Assembly: GCA_947475875.1 (NCBI GenBank)
Contig: CANJME010000004.1
Location: 62,001 to 126,000, forward strand
Origin: Caulobacteraceae bacterium
GTDB taxonomy: Bacteria > Pseudomonadota > Alphaproteobacteria > Caulobacterales > Caulobacteraceae
Direction of reading: 5' to 3'
DNA: 64,000 bases
The notes beneath the pieces were generated by a model, which worked only from the letters and a program-made list of their open reading frames with translations, ran no database searches and had not been told where the DNA came from. How positions within the stretch are numbered: the stretch's first letter is position 1; the number at the start of each line of letters is the position of its first letter. The position numbers and the translations under genes were made by a program. Positions 27,721-36,332 of this stretch are shown one piece after another.

Positions 27721-28209
27721 ATGGGGGCTCCCGCGACAGCGGTCCGTGCGCATGAGGAACTGTTCGCGTACTGGGCCTCCAGACGCAGCGGCGGAAAGTT
27801 GCCTGGACGCCTGCAGATTCACCCCGACGATTTCAAACGTCACCTGCCCACCGTTAGCTTGATCGACGTCATCCGCGATGCGGAAACCGGCGAGTGCGAA
27901 TTCCGCCAGCGCCTCGCCGGCACGGGCCTCTACAGCGTCTACGGCTGCGAGATCACGGGCCGGACCCTTGACGAGGTCTATAACGCCGAAGCCGCTGACT
28001 ATTGGCGGCGCGAGCTGGGTAAGGTGGTCGAAACCGGCCGGCCAGGCGTCGGGTTTCACAGCCTGGCCTGGCGCGGCGCGGCGCACATGTCGATCCTGTG
28101 GCTACGCCTGCCGCTGGCCTCGAACGGGGCCGAGGTGGATATGATCCTGGGCTATGACGCCCTGGTCGGCGGCCAGATTGAGCGCTTTAGCGGCATTCGC
28201 GCCGCCTGA
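27721..28209 (+). CDS. PAS_5-type PAS domain protein
   Basis: A 162-residue single-domain protein. The layout (LFAYWASRRSGGKLPGR, HLPTVSLIDVIRDAETGECEFRQRLAGTGLYSVYGCEITGRTLDEVY, then LPLASNGAEVDMILGYDAL) is that of the PAS_5 family common in alphaproteobacteria; the ligand and partner are unknown. ATG 27721 is preferred; TTG 27667 would add 18 residues. The leader holds small inverted repeats (GCGAA/TTCGC at 27626-27638 and GATTCC/GGAATC at 27679-27703). The stop is 3 bp from the stop of the convergent sufE-like gene. Confidence 0.85.
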   Translation: MGAPATAVRAHEELFAYWASRRSGGKLPGRLQIHPDDFKRHLPTVSLIDVIRDAETGECEFRQRLAGTGLYSVYGCEITGRTLDEVYNAEAADYWRRELGKVVETGRPGVGFHSLAWRGAAHMSILWLRLPLASNGAEVDMILGYDALVGGQIERFSGIRAA

Positions 28210-28212
28210 GCC

Positions 28213-28632
28213 TTAGGACTTCGCCGCATCCTTTCGGATTCGTTCGATCATCGCGAACAAGCCATTTGACCTTTGTGTTGAGAGGGCGGCGGCCAGGCCT
28301 AGGCGGTCGAACGCGGCCCGTGCATCGAAGCCAGTGATTTCGACGGGCGTCCGGCCCGAATAGAGGCGAAGCAACAGGGCGATCAGGCCCCGGACAATGT
28401 GGGCGTCGGAATCACCGCGAAAGGTAAGGCGCCCATCGCCGGCCCCGTCCATCACCAGCCACACCTGGCTGGCGCAGCCTCTGACCCTGTTCGCGTCAGA
28501 GCGTTCGGACTCGCTTAGCGGGGCGAGATATCGGCCCAGATCAATGACGTGGCGATAGCGCTCCTCCCAGTCGCCCAGCAGGTCGAATTCGGCGGCCAGA
28601 TCGTCCAGTGCCTCTGCCATGGATTGCGTCAT
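28213..28632 (-). CDS. SufE-family cysteine desulfurase activator
   Basis: A 139-residue SufE/CsdE-like protein that accepts persulfide sulfur from a cysteine desulfurase for Fe-S cluster assembly. The acceptor cysteine lies in NRVRGCASQVWLV (C53), the most conserved SufE segment, with GDSDAHIVRGLIALLLRLYSGRTP following. Length matches the family. It starts about 130 bp from the divergent kinase gene. No other suf gene is nearby. Confidence 0.92.
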   Translation of the reverse strand: MTQSMAEALDDLAAEFDLLGDWEERYRHVIDLGRYLAPLSESERSDANRVRGCASQVWLVMDGAGDGRLTFRGDSDAHIVRGLIALLLRLYSGRTPVEITGFDARAAFDRLGLAAALSTQRSNGLFAMIERIRKDAAKS

Positions 28633-28764
28633 CGGCGCGGGTTTAGGCGCCGAACATCCATCCGTCCACAGGTCATCCAGAACAACCGGTCGCCTGTGGG
28701 GTGAGACGTCTCGTATCGGCCCAATTTAAAGGCTAGGCTTGGACCACAAAGGAATTGCCCACCA

Positions 28765-30432
28765 TTGACCGCGCCACCCGATAATCATGCCGCCGCAGAG
28801 CGCCCGCCCACGGCGCGGCTGGGGGTCTGGCATCTGGTCTGGACCCTGGTCGTGCTCGCCGGATTCGCCGGGGTCAATGCGGTGGCGGGCGGCCTGACCG
28901 TATCCCAGCTTGTGGTCCTGGGCGCAGGCCTGGCGCCCAGCTTGGCGGTGCTGATCATCCGCCGGTTCGACTCAGGCTTCGCCCGGTTCTGTCTGCTGGC
29001 GCTATGGGCGGTCTGCGGCGCCGTGGCGGCGATCCTCACCGGTGGCATGGGCGGGCCGATGGCGCTCTGGTGCCTGGCGCCGCTGGCGGTCTCTGCGGTC
29101 CTGCCAGGCCGAAGTTATGCTCTGGCGGGGGGATTGAGTGTTCTGGCGGTGGTCAATGTCGTCCTTGCCCAGGTAACCGGCAACGCGCCGGCCGCCCCAA
29201 CCGGAATGGCGGCCTTTGTGCTGGGGCTGACGGCCATGGCCGCCATGGCGCTGGGGTTGGTTCAAAGTCTCGTCGCAGCGGCGAGCCGTTCCGGCAGGAG
29301 CGCGGCGCCCGCGCCGGTCGCCTCGCCGGCGACGGCGCCGGATCTGGACGCCATGCCCGGCAAACTGCTGATCATCAACGCCGACGATATCATCGCCTCG
29401 GCCGCCGGCGGGCTGACGGTGCCCGGGTCGCAAGCGGGCGCGCCGATCGTGCTGATGGCCCGGGCCGAAGAACGCGCTGGCATCGCCGAGGCTCTTGCCA
29501 CCGCGCGCAGCGGGGCGGCCGCGACGCTGGAATTTACCCCCGAAGGTGACGCCACGCGTCACATGAGCCTCGACCTGGCGCCCGCCAAAGACGGCCGGGT
29601 GCTCGCGCTGGTGCGCGACGCCTCGGTGGCGAGGGCTCGGGAGGAGGCGCTTGAGCTGGCGCGTTCCGACGCGGAAAACCTGGCGGCGGGCCGGGCCCGC
29701 TTTCTGGCCGGGATGAGCCATGAGTTGCGCACGCCGCTGAACGCGATCATGGGCTTTTCCGACATCATGAAGAACAAGATGTTCGGCGACCTGCCCCCGA
29801 AATACGCCGAGTACGCGGACCTCATTCACGAGTCGGGCGCGCATCTTCTGGACCTGATCAACGATGTTCTCGACATGTCGAAGATCGAGGCGCACCGCTA
29901 TGAACTGCATAAGGAATTCATGGACGCACGCGAGCCGGTTTCCGCCGCCTTGCGGATCCTGCGCGTCCAGGCCGACACTGCGGGCGTCAAGCTGCGCGCC
30001 ACCCTGCCACCCGAGCAGATCGAGGTCGACGCCGACCGCCGGGCGATCAAGCAGATCGTCATCAACCTGGTCTCCAACGCCCTAAAGTTCACCCCGCGCG
30101 ATGGGTCCGTGATCGTCGGGATGATCCGTCGCGGGCGGGACCTCGATCTGACCGTGGCAGACACCGGTATCGGCATTGCACCGGACGATCTGCAGCGCAT
30201 CGGCAAACCCTACGAGCAGGCGGGCGATGCTTCGCGCAAGGTGTCCGGGACCGGCCTCGGCCTGTCACTGGTGCGGGCATTTGCCGAGTTACACGGTGGC
30301 CAGATGGTAATCGAAAGCCGGCTGGGCGAGGGCACCGCGGTCACGGTCACCATGCCGGTTGTCGTGGTCGATGAGGCCGGCGCCGAGTCGGCTAATCCGG
30401 ACAACGTGGTGGCTTTCAAACCTCAGCGCTGA
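28765..30432 (+). CDS. DivJ/PdhS-like sensor histidine kinase
   Basis: A 555-residue kinase with about six N-terminal transmembrane helices (21-172), a short linker domain (about 195-290) and a cytoplasmic kinase. The H-box is FLAGMSHELRTPLNAIMGFSD (H319), followed by MFGDLPPKYAEYADLIHESG, a pattern seen in DivJ/PdhS kinases, then VINLVSNALKF, DTGIGI and GTGLGLSLV. In Caulobacter, DivJ phosphorylates DivK at the stalked pole; orthology here is inferred. The start is TTG 28765, with AAAGGA about 11 nt upstream. The 3' end overlaps the convergent gene by 10 bp in the palindrome TCAGCGCTGA. Confidence 0.85.
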   Translation: MTAPPDNHAAAERPPTARLGVWHLVWTLVVLAGFAGVNAVAGGLTVSQLVVLGAGLAPSLAVLIIRRFDSGFARFCLLALWAVCGAVAAILTGGMGGPMALWCLAPLAVSAVLPGRSYALAGGLSVLAVVNVVLAQVTGNAPAAPTGMAAFVLGLTAMAAMALGLVQSLVAAASRSGRSAAPAPVASPATAPDLDAMPGKLLIINADDIIASAAGGLTVPGSQAGAPIVLMARAEERAGIAEALATARSGAAATLEFTPEGDATRHMSLDLAPAKDGRVLALVRDASVARAREEALELARSDAENLAAGRARFLAGMSHELRTPLNAIMGFSDIMKNKMFGDLPPKYAEYADLIHESGAHLLDLINDVLDMSKIEAHRYELHKEFMDAREPVSAALRILRVQADTAGVKLRATLPPEQIEVDADRRAIKQIVINLVSNALKFTPRDGSVIVGMIRRGRDLDLTVADTGIGIAPDDLQRIGKPYEQAGDASRKVSGTGLGLSLVRAFAELHGGQMVIESRLGEGTAVTVTMPVVVVDEAGAESANPDNVVAFKPQR

Positions 30433-31328
30433 GCGACCATGAGGAACGCGCGTCCGGCCGCGAAGTCTCCGACCTCGATGTAGGCGGTGCGAACCACCCC
30501 GTTCGAAAACAGGAACTCGATCTGGATGGCTTCCCGGGGATCGAGCTCGGCCAAGGCTGCGGCTGCCGCAGGCGGAAAGCGATAGGCGAGAGCAGGTGTC
30601 TTGCCGGCAGGCTTCAGCAACTGCCCCGGCGCAAACTCGGTGTCGGCCAGAAACGACTTCGTCGCCGATCGCGGCGTGACGCGCCCATTCAACGGAATCT
30701 TGCCACCGGAGGCCAGGCGGGCGTCCAGATAGGCTCTGCGCGACAGCGACCGGTCGCGCATGACGATCCGCGCCGCGTAGGGATCGGCGCCGTCGGCGAA
30801 CTGGGCGACAGCGATGAGTTCCTTGACGCCCTTGTACTGGGTCAGACCGAAGGTCAGGTTGTCGCTGCCAAAGGTCGCGCTTTGCGAGAGGTTCCACACC
30901 CGCCCCGTGGTCGAATCCTGGCGCACTGCCGCCCAGGTTTTCAGATCACCCGGATAGTCCAGCCGCGTAAGGCGCGTAAAGCCGGTGAAGCCCGCCTTCA
31001 CCCGCTCGGCGACGAGAGCCAGATCGCGCGAATCGCAAGGCTGTCCGCCGGCCTTGGCGCGCGCGCGCTCCGCCACCTGGTCCAGCTGATCCTCATCGAT
31101 GCCGGCGCGCAGGGCAGCGCCCCGCGCCTGGGCCTCGGTCATGGCCAGGGCGGCGGCCAGATTCGGCTCGAACAGATGGCAGCGCGCATTGGCCGCGCTC
31201 ATCAGGGCGCGTTCGTAATAGCTGTCGGTGGCCGCGGCCCGGGCGGAGAACGGCGAAAGCGCGAAGACAGCGCAGGCGCCCAACCCCATTAGCCTGGCCG
31301 CCGAACGGGTGCGGCTCGCCATGTCCAT
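30423..31328 (-). CDS. Secreted protein of unknown function
   Basis: A 301-residue protein with a signal peptide (about 1-33, ending ALSPFSARA). The mature part begins YYERALMSAANARCHLFEPNLAAALAMT and carries a second Cys in GGQPCDSRD, a possible disulfide. The C-terminal half appears beta-rich (ARIVMRDRSLSRRAYLDARL, EIQIEFLF-like strands). I recognise no family. ATG 31328 is preferred over ATG 31322 because GAG lies seven bases before it. It is divergent from the DUF1491 gene. Confidence 0.75.
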   Translation of the reverse strand: MDMASRTRSAARLMGLGACAVFALSPFSARAAATDSYYERALMSAANARCHLFEPNLAAALAMTEAQARGAALRAGIDEDQLDQVAERARAKAGGQPCDSRDLALVAERVKAGFTGFTRLTRLDYPGDLKTWAAVRQDSTTGRVWNLSQSATFGSDNLTFGLTQYKGVKELIAVAQFADGADPYAARIVMRDRSLSRRAYLDARLASGGKIPLNGRVTPRSATKSFLADTEFAPGQLLKPAGKTPALAYRFPPAAAAALAELDPREAIQIEFLFSNGVVRTAYIEVGDFAAGRAFLMVAQR

Positions 31329-31412
31329 CACATTTCTCGTATGGTTCGAGATTGCGGCCAGACTAACGGCCAAAGCCTTTCCCGTCCGTTATCGCCAAAG
31401 GACCAAAGCCAG

Positions 31413-31745
31413 TTGGAGATTTCCACCGACGTCTGGGTCGGCGCCCTGATCCGCCGAGCGCAACTTGGCGGCGCCTTCGCGACCGTGGTGCGCAAGGGCG
31501 ATCCCAAGGCCGGCGCCGTGCTCGTCAAGCTCTTCAACCCGCGCAGCCGGGCCGCCACGCTTTACGCCAGCGCCTGGCGCGGCGAGGGGACGCGCATCTG
31601 GATGGAACCCATCGCCTCGGAAGTCGAGGCCGACCTCGACGCCTATGTCGAAAAGGCGCGCGGCCGGGATCCTGACCTCTGGGTCGTGGAAATCGAGGAC
31701 GGCGAAGGCCGCCACTTTCTGACCGAGGCGGTCGAAGAGCGTTAA
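31413..31745 (+). CDS. DUF1491 family protein
   Basis: A 110-residue small cytoplasmic protein. STDVWVGALIRRAQLGGAFATVVRKGDPKAG, KLFNPRSRAATLYA, EGTRIWME and RDPDLWVVEIED are the features I associate with DUF1491, found in Caulobacterales and related groups, function unknown. The start is TTG 31413 with AAAGGA nine bases upstream; no ATG or GTG is available close to the conserved region. It is followed after 48 bp by another small gene on the same strand. Confidence 0.82.
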   Translation: MEISTDVWVGALIRRAQLGGAFATVVRKGDPKAGAVLVKLFNPRSRAATLYASAWRGEGTRIWMEPIASEVEADLDAYVEKARGRDPDLWVVEIEDGEGRHFLTEAVEER

Positions 31746-31793
31746 CCGCGTTCCTAAACCACGTTGAAAGCGTGACCGTCTAACTTCGGGACC

Positions 31794-32174
31794 ATGCTGT
31801 TTCTGCTCAATGACGTTGTGCTCAAGTTCAAGCCCGAGGAGCTGAAGCCTCCGGTCGGCGAGGCGGCCCTGTCGGCCATGAGCCTGGAAACCATCACCCA
31901 GCTGGGCGCCGAGCTCTTCGCGGCCAATCCAACCCTGCATCGGACCGACCCTGACCGGGCCATCAAGCTCGTCTGCCTGATCAACGCCCGTTGGCCCGCG
32001 ATCAATGCGGCGCTGTTCATCGCTCGTATTCCCGGCTGTCACCACTCCCAGGTCATCTCGCGCTACGCGGATGTGGCCCTGGACGTGATCAGCGGCCTTA
32101 ACCGGCAACAGGAACAGGGTTCGCTCTCGACCGCCGCGGTCGACGAGGCGGTCTGGCGAAGACTGGCCGCCTAG
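31794..32174 (+). CDS. Conserved-looking hypothetical protein
   Basis: A 126-residue, mainly helical protein (SAMSLETITQLGAELFAANPTLHR, LVCLINARWPAINAALFIARI). It has two close Cys/His residues (IPGCHHSQ) but no recognised motif and no signal peptide. Good coding character and tight placement behind the DUF1491 gene suggest it is real and co-transcribed. Its stop codon shares CTAG with that of the convergent gene. Confidence 0.65.
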   Translation: MLFLLNDVVLKFKPEELKPPVGEAALSAMSLETITQLGAELFAANPTLHRTDPDRAIKLVCLINARWPAINAALFIARIPGCHHSQVISRYADVALDVISGLNRQQEQGSLSTAAVDEAVWRRLAA

Positions 32175-33250
32175 CTGCCCGGGGTCGCTCCGGCGATATT
32201 ATCCAGAAGTGTCGTGATCATGGCTCGCGCGCTGGCTTCGTCGGCAGGCTGATAGGACACGCGCAGGGTCAACAGCCAGGTTCCGCTTTTTACCGCGACG
32301 ATACCTTGCACGTTGCCCGCGTTGTCGGTCCAGTAGGCCTGTTGAACATTGGGCCTGGCCGGAACCGGCGCCGTGGCGGCACGTGAGCCGGGCGAGAAAC
32401 TCTGCGCGGCCGCCACCGACTGGCGCACATAGTCTTCCAGGCTCGCCGCCGGGGCGGGGTCAAAGAAGAATGAGATCCACGCCGAGGTGTTGGGTTTTCC
32501 CCACACGCAACTCGCTGAATTGGGGCCCGAGCCGTTGAGGCCCATGCCTTCGATCGTCCGCCCCGCCAGTTGCGCCGGACAGACGACCCCGCTGGCCTTA
32601 TGGCGCACAGCTCCATTTTCGGCGGCCGCGAACACCTGGCCGTCCGCCTCGCGCAGCGTGCGGGGCGCGCGGCTGCCAACGCGCAGGACCACCTGCCGGC
32701 TCGAAGGCTCGAAAACCGCCAGCGCGCCGTTCAGCTGATTGCCTTCGGTAATGGTCAGCGCGCGCTGGAAATCGCGCTGAAGATCCTCGTCCTTGAGGAT
32801 GTTCAGATAGACCCGCAACGCCACCTCAAGACCCGAGGCCTTGCGGACGATCAGCACATAGGGCCGGTTCTCCGGATTGCCGGTCGGCATGGGCGACAGA
32901 TAGGCCATCGAGGCGCCCGTCTGGCCGCCGGCGGGCGTGGCGGTGCGGGGAATCCGATCCTGGTTCTCCCCGCCGAAGACATAGGTGGTCGAACCCACCT
33001 GGAATTCTCCCCGCGAACAGGTCGGCGGCGCCATCGCGGCCGTCGCCAAGGCAGGGTCCATGCCCTGAACCATCAGGGCCGCCATCCGGTCGTCGTCGGC
33101 GGGCGTGGCGGTTCCGAAGTCGACAATGGCGGTGCGCCCCACACCGCCAGGGGTCTTGCACGCTTCGGCGGCAGTAGCCGGTCGGGCCGCCAACAAACCG
33201 GACAGGGCGACGACCAGGGCGAGGGCGCCGATGAGACTGGATCGTGACAT
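32171..33250 (-). CDS. Secreted protein of unknown function
   Basis: A 359-residue exported protein with a clear signal peptide (MSRSSLIGALALVVALSG to about PATAA, residue 27). Four or more cysteines are in the mature part (EACKTPGG, PTCSRG, VVCPAQL, SASCVWGK). The segments CVWGKPNTSAWISFFFDPAPA and SGTWLLTLRVSYQPADEASARAM suggest a beta-rich periplasmic domain. Two ATGs compete (33259 and 33250); neither has ideal spacing from GGAGG. No family is recognised. It diverges from prfC. Confidence 0.75.
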   Translation of the reverse strand: MSRSSLIGALALVVALSGLLAARPATAAEACKTPGGVGRTAIVDFGTATPADDDRMAALMVQGMDPALATAAMAPPTCSRGEFQVGSTTYVFGGENQDRIPRTATPAGGQTGASMAYLSPMPTGNPENRPYVLIVRKASGLEVALRVYLNILKDEDLQRDFQRALTITEGNQLNGALAVFEPSSRQVVLRVGSRAPRTLREADGQVFAAAENGAVRHKASGVVCPAQLAGRTIEGMGLNGSGPNSASCVWGKPNTSAWISFFFDPAPAASLEDYVRQSVAAAQSFSPGSRAATAPVPARPNVQQAYWTDNAGNVQGIVAVKSGTWLLTLRVSYQPADEASARAMITTLLDNIAGATPGS

Positions 33251-33386
33251 GTTCCGCATTACCTCCAACAGGCGCCCGCTCGCGCATGTGTTAAGCGCCA
33301 AGCGAACCAACAATGCCACCGTGTAATCCCAAGCTCACCTGACGCGTCGCGACAAGCCCACCCCCGACCGCGCATTGCCCTTGGCG

Positions 33387-33410
33387 CCTCCCCGCGCTAC
33401 CTCCCCGCGC
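33387..33410. repeat. Tandem CCTCCCCGCGC repeat directly before prfC
   Basis: Two exact copies of an 11-mer (33387-33397 and 33400-33410, period 13) end one base before the prfC ATG. They occupy the place of the ribosome-binding site, and the CCTCC core equals the anti-Shine-Dalgarno sequence itself rather than its complement. Confidence 0.7.
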
Positions 33411-33411
33411 C

Positions 33412-35010
33412 ATGAGCACCTCTCCCGCCGCCGAGGCCGCCCGACGGCGGACCTTTGCCATCATCTCTCACCCGGACGCCGGCAAGACCACCTTGACGGA
33501 AAACCTGCTGCTGGCCGGCGGGGCGATCCGGGCCGCCGGCGCCGTGCGCGCCCGGGGCGAGAACCGCCGCACCCGGTCGGACTGGATGAAGATCGAGCGC
33601 GAGCGCGGGATTTCGGTCTCGGCCTCGGCCATGACCTTCGACCACGACGGGCTGATGTTCAATCTGCTCGACACGCCCGGTCACGAGGACTTCTCGGAAG
33701 ACACCTATCGTACCCTGACCGCGGCCGACGCGGCGATCATGGTGCTGGATGCGGCCAAGGGCATCGAGACCCAGACCCTGAAACTGTTCGAGGTCTGCCG
33801 CCTGCGCGACATTCCGATCATCACGTTCATCAACAAGATGGACCGCGAGGCTCAGGACCCGTTCGAACTGCTCGACGAAATCGCCTCGAAACTGGCCCTT
33901 GATCCGGCCCCGCTTTTTTGGCCCGCGGGCTCGGGCGGGCGATTTAAGGGCATGCTCGATCTGCGTCGCCAGCAGTTCCTGCCCTTTCACAAGAAAGGCC
34001 CCAACGATGAGGAAGGCCATCCGGCCCCGGTCGGTGTGCAGTCCAATGCAATTTCACGGTTCCTGACACCCGATGAGCGGGAAGAGGTCACCGAGGGGGC
34101 CCAGCTGGTCTCCGAAGCGGCCAAACCCTTCGATGTGGACTCCTTCCTCGAAGGTCACATGACCCCGATCTTCTTTGGTTCGGCCTTGCGCCACTTTGGC
34201 GTTGACGAACTCCTGGCCGGCATCGGCGCTTATGCGCCCGCTCCGGGGCCAGCCGCGGCGACACGAAACGTCGAGCCGGTACAGATTTCACCCGGCGATC
34301 CCGAGGTTTCCGGCTTTGTCTTCAAGGTCCAGGCCAATATGGACCCCAACCACCGCGACCGGGTCGCCTTCGTGCGCCTGGCGTCCGGGAAATTCAGCCG
34401 CGGCATGAAGCTGAAGGTCGCGAGCACCGGCAAACAGCTTTCGGTCAACGCCCCGGTGATGTTCTTCGCCTCCGACCGCGAACTGGCTGAGGACGCCTAT
34501 GCGGGCGATGTCATCGGCATCCCCAACCACGGGGTCTTGCGGGTTGGAGACAGCCTCTCGGAGACCGGGCAGGTGCGCTATTCCGGCCTGCCCAACTTCG
34601 CCCCCGAAATCCTGCGCCGCGTGCGGGTCAAGGATCCGCTCAAGGCCAAACACCTGAAACGGGCGCTCGAGAGCCTGGCCGAAGAGGGCGTCACCCAGCT
34701 GTTTCGGCCCGAGCTCGGCTCGGACTTCATCGTCGGCGCCGTCGGCCAGTTGCAATTCGAGGTCATGGCCGACCGGCTGGCGGGAGAATTCGCCCTGGAT
34801 TGCGTCTTTGAGCCGAGCCCCTTCGCCGAAGCCCGCTGGCTCTCAGGCGCTCAGGCTGACCAGACCGACTTTGAGGGCAAGCACCGCTCTGCCATGGCCA
34901 GGGATATTGACGGCGCGCCGGTGTTTCTGGCCAAATCCGCCTGGGAGGTCGGCTACGTTTCAGAGCGCTTCCCGAAAGTCGAGCTGCTCCGGGCGCGGGA
35001 GCGGGGCTAA
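33412..35010 (+). CDS. prfC: Peptide chain release factor 3
   Basis: Translational GTPase of 532 residues that recycles RF1/RF2 after peptide release. G1 is ISHPDAGKTT, switch I RTRSDWMKIERERGISV, G3 DTPGHEDF and G4 INKMDR; the C-terminal domains show LKVASTGKQL and VGAVGQLQFEVMADRL. Length is normal for RF3. The start matches the family, but no Shine-Dalgarno sequence precedes the ATG; instead a CCTCC-containing direct repeat abuts it. It diverges from the secreted protein gene. Confidence 0.96.
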   Translation: MSTSPAAEAARRRTFAIISHPDAGKTTLTENLLLAGGAIRAAGAVRARGENRRTRSDWMKIERERGISVSASAMTFDHDGLMFNLLDTPGHEDFSEDTYRTLTAADAAIMVLDAAKGIETQTLKLFEVCRLRDIPIITFINKMDREAQDPFELLDEIASKLALDPAPLFWPAGSGGRFKGMLDLRRQQFLPFHKKGPNDEEGHPAPVGVQSNAISRFLTPDEREEVTEGAQLVSEAAKPFDVDSFLEGHMTPIFFGSALRHFGVDELLAGIGAYAPAPGPAAATRNVEPVQISPGDPEVSGFVFKVQANMDPNHRDRVAFVRLASGKFSRGMKLKVASTGKQLSVNAPVMFFASDRELAEDAYAGDVIGIPNHGVLRVGDSLSETGQVRYSGLPNFAPEILRRVRVKDPLKAKHLKRALESLAEEGVTQLFRPELGSDFIVGAVGQLQFEVMADRLAGEFALDCVFEPSPFAEARWLSGAQADQTDFEGKHRSAMARDIDGAPVFLAKSAWEVGYVSERFPKVELLRARERG

Positions 35011-35060
35011 AATCCCGCGTTCATGCGGTTAGTCTGTAAGAGCGCCGCTGAACGTGTTAT

Positions 35061-36236
35061 ATGGACGGCTTCAGACCTTTCACCCAGGGAGCGTCTTCCA
35101 TCTATCAAGTTGTCGGTGTGCTGGCTCTTTTCCTGTTCGGAAGTTTGGGAGGCATGGAAGGGAACGCCGGTCCCAATCTGATGCCCGGACCATCGGGGGT
35201 CGGCACGGGCGCGGCCAACGTCAACGGCAACCAGGGCCCGATGGGCAGCGTCCAGTTCGAGCCGTCCGGCGAAAGGAACTACGATTTCGCGCCCCGCTGG
35301 ATACGCACTCCGACCGCCCGGTCTCTAGGCTCGGTCTATCCGACCCAGGCCCTCCAGCAGGGCAGGAGCGGCACGGCGGTAATCAAATGCACCCTGACCA
35401 CCGAGAGCGTGCTGAGCGCCTGCCAGGTCATCAGCGAGACGCCGCGCAATCAGGGATTCGGTGACGCCGCCCTCACCCTTGCGCCGGATCTGAACATCCG
35501 TCCCGCCGTAAAGGCTGGTCATGCCGTCCGCACCGACATCAACCTGACCGCACACTTTATCGCGCCGCCGCCGGCTGTGGGCTCATATATCGCCGGGGTC
35601 GACACCCGGTATCTGCAGAAATACCTGACCAATCCCCTGTGGGAACACACGCCGACCTATTCCCAGGTCGTAGCGGCCTATCCCGCCCGGGCCCGGTCGG
35701 CGGGCCAGAGCGGCAGGGTGTCACTCGACTGCACCCTTGGCGCCGACGGTTTCTTCAGTTCGTGTCTGGTGATGAACGAAGAGCCGGTCGGTTACGGATT
35801 CGGCGCCGCCGCGGCTGAGCTGGCCAAATCGTTCAAGACCTCGCCGACGCTCCCCGAAGGCCGTTCGGTGCTCGGCGGCGTCGTAAAGGTGCCTTTCGCT
35901 TTCACCTCGCGAATGCTGAACCCAAGCACTACGCCTTTGGCCGAGCCGGTTCTGACCGCGGTTCCCAGCAACCGTGACATCGCCGCCGCCTTCCCCAGGG
36001 CCGCCCGCACGGCCGGTATCGGACAAACCCGTGCGGCGCTCGACTGTGTGGTGGGCCAAACCGGCGCCCTGTCGAACTGCAAGGCGGTGGTCGAAGCCCC
36101 CGCCGGTTACAACGTCGCTGTCGGCGCCATGCAGCTGGCGTCGAAATACCGGGTCTCGCCCTGGTCACCCGAAGGGCTTCCGGTCGCGGGGTCTCGCGTG
36201 CGCGTGCCGATCAGCTACAATCTCGCCGTTCGCTAG
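35061..36236 (+). CDS. Protein with three TonB C-terminal-like repeats
   Basis: A 391-residue protein with an N-terminal hydrophobic segment (about 15-31), then a Gly/Asn-rich linker and three repeats (about 80-165, 195-282, 300-390). Each repeat follows the TonB_C pattern, with YP-x2-A, a strand ending in Cys, a turn, a second Cys exactly 11 residues on (C110/C121, C224/C235, C329/C340), and in most cases G-F-G-A-A. No proline-rich spanning segment of a true TonB is present, so energy transduction is doubtful. It likely works in the periplasm. No strong ribosome-binding site precedes ATG 35061. Confidence 0.75.
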   Translation: MDGFRPFTQGASSIYQVVGVLALFLFGSLGGMEGNAGPNLMPGPSGVGTGAANVNGNQGPMGSVQFEPSGERNYDFAPRWIRTPTARSLGSVYPTQALQQGRSGTAVIKCTLTTESVLSACQVISETPRNQGFGDAALTLAPDLNIRPAVKAGHAVRTDINLTAHFIAPPPAVGSYIAGVDTRYLQKYLTNPLWEHTPTYSQVVAAYPARARSAGQSGRVSLDCTLGADGFFSSCLVMNEEPVGYGFGAAAAELAKSFKTSPTLPEGRSVLGGVVKVPFAFTSRMLNPSTTPLAEPVLTAVPSNRDIAAAFPRAARTAGIGQTRAALDCVVGQTGALSNCKAVVEAPAGYNVAVGAMQLASKYRVSPWSPEGLPVAGSRVRVPISYNLAVR

Positions 36237-36332
36237 TTGCGGGCGCGGAACCCTGGCGCTGGTATTGCTTTTGAGCACTAAGGGTTCGCCCGACCGTCCC
36301 GGTTTGGCGCCGCCTTTGCTGAGGTTGTCTTG

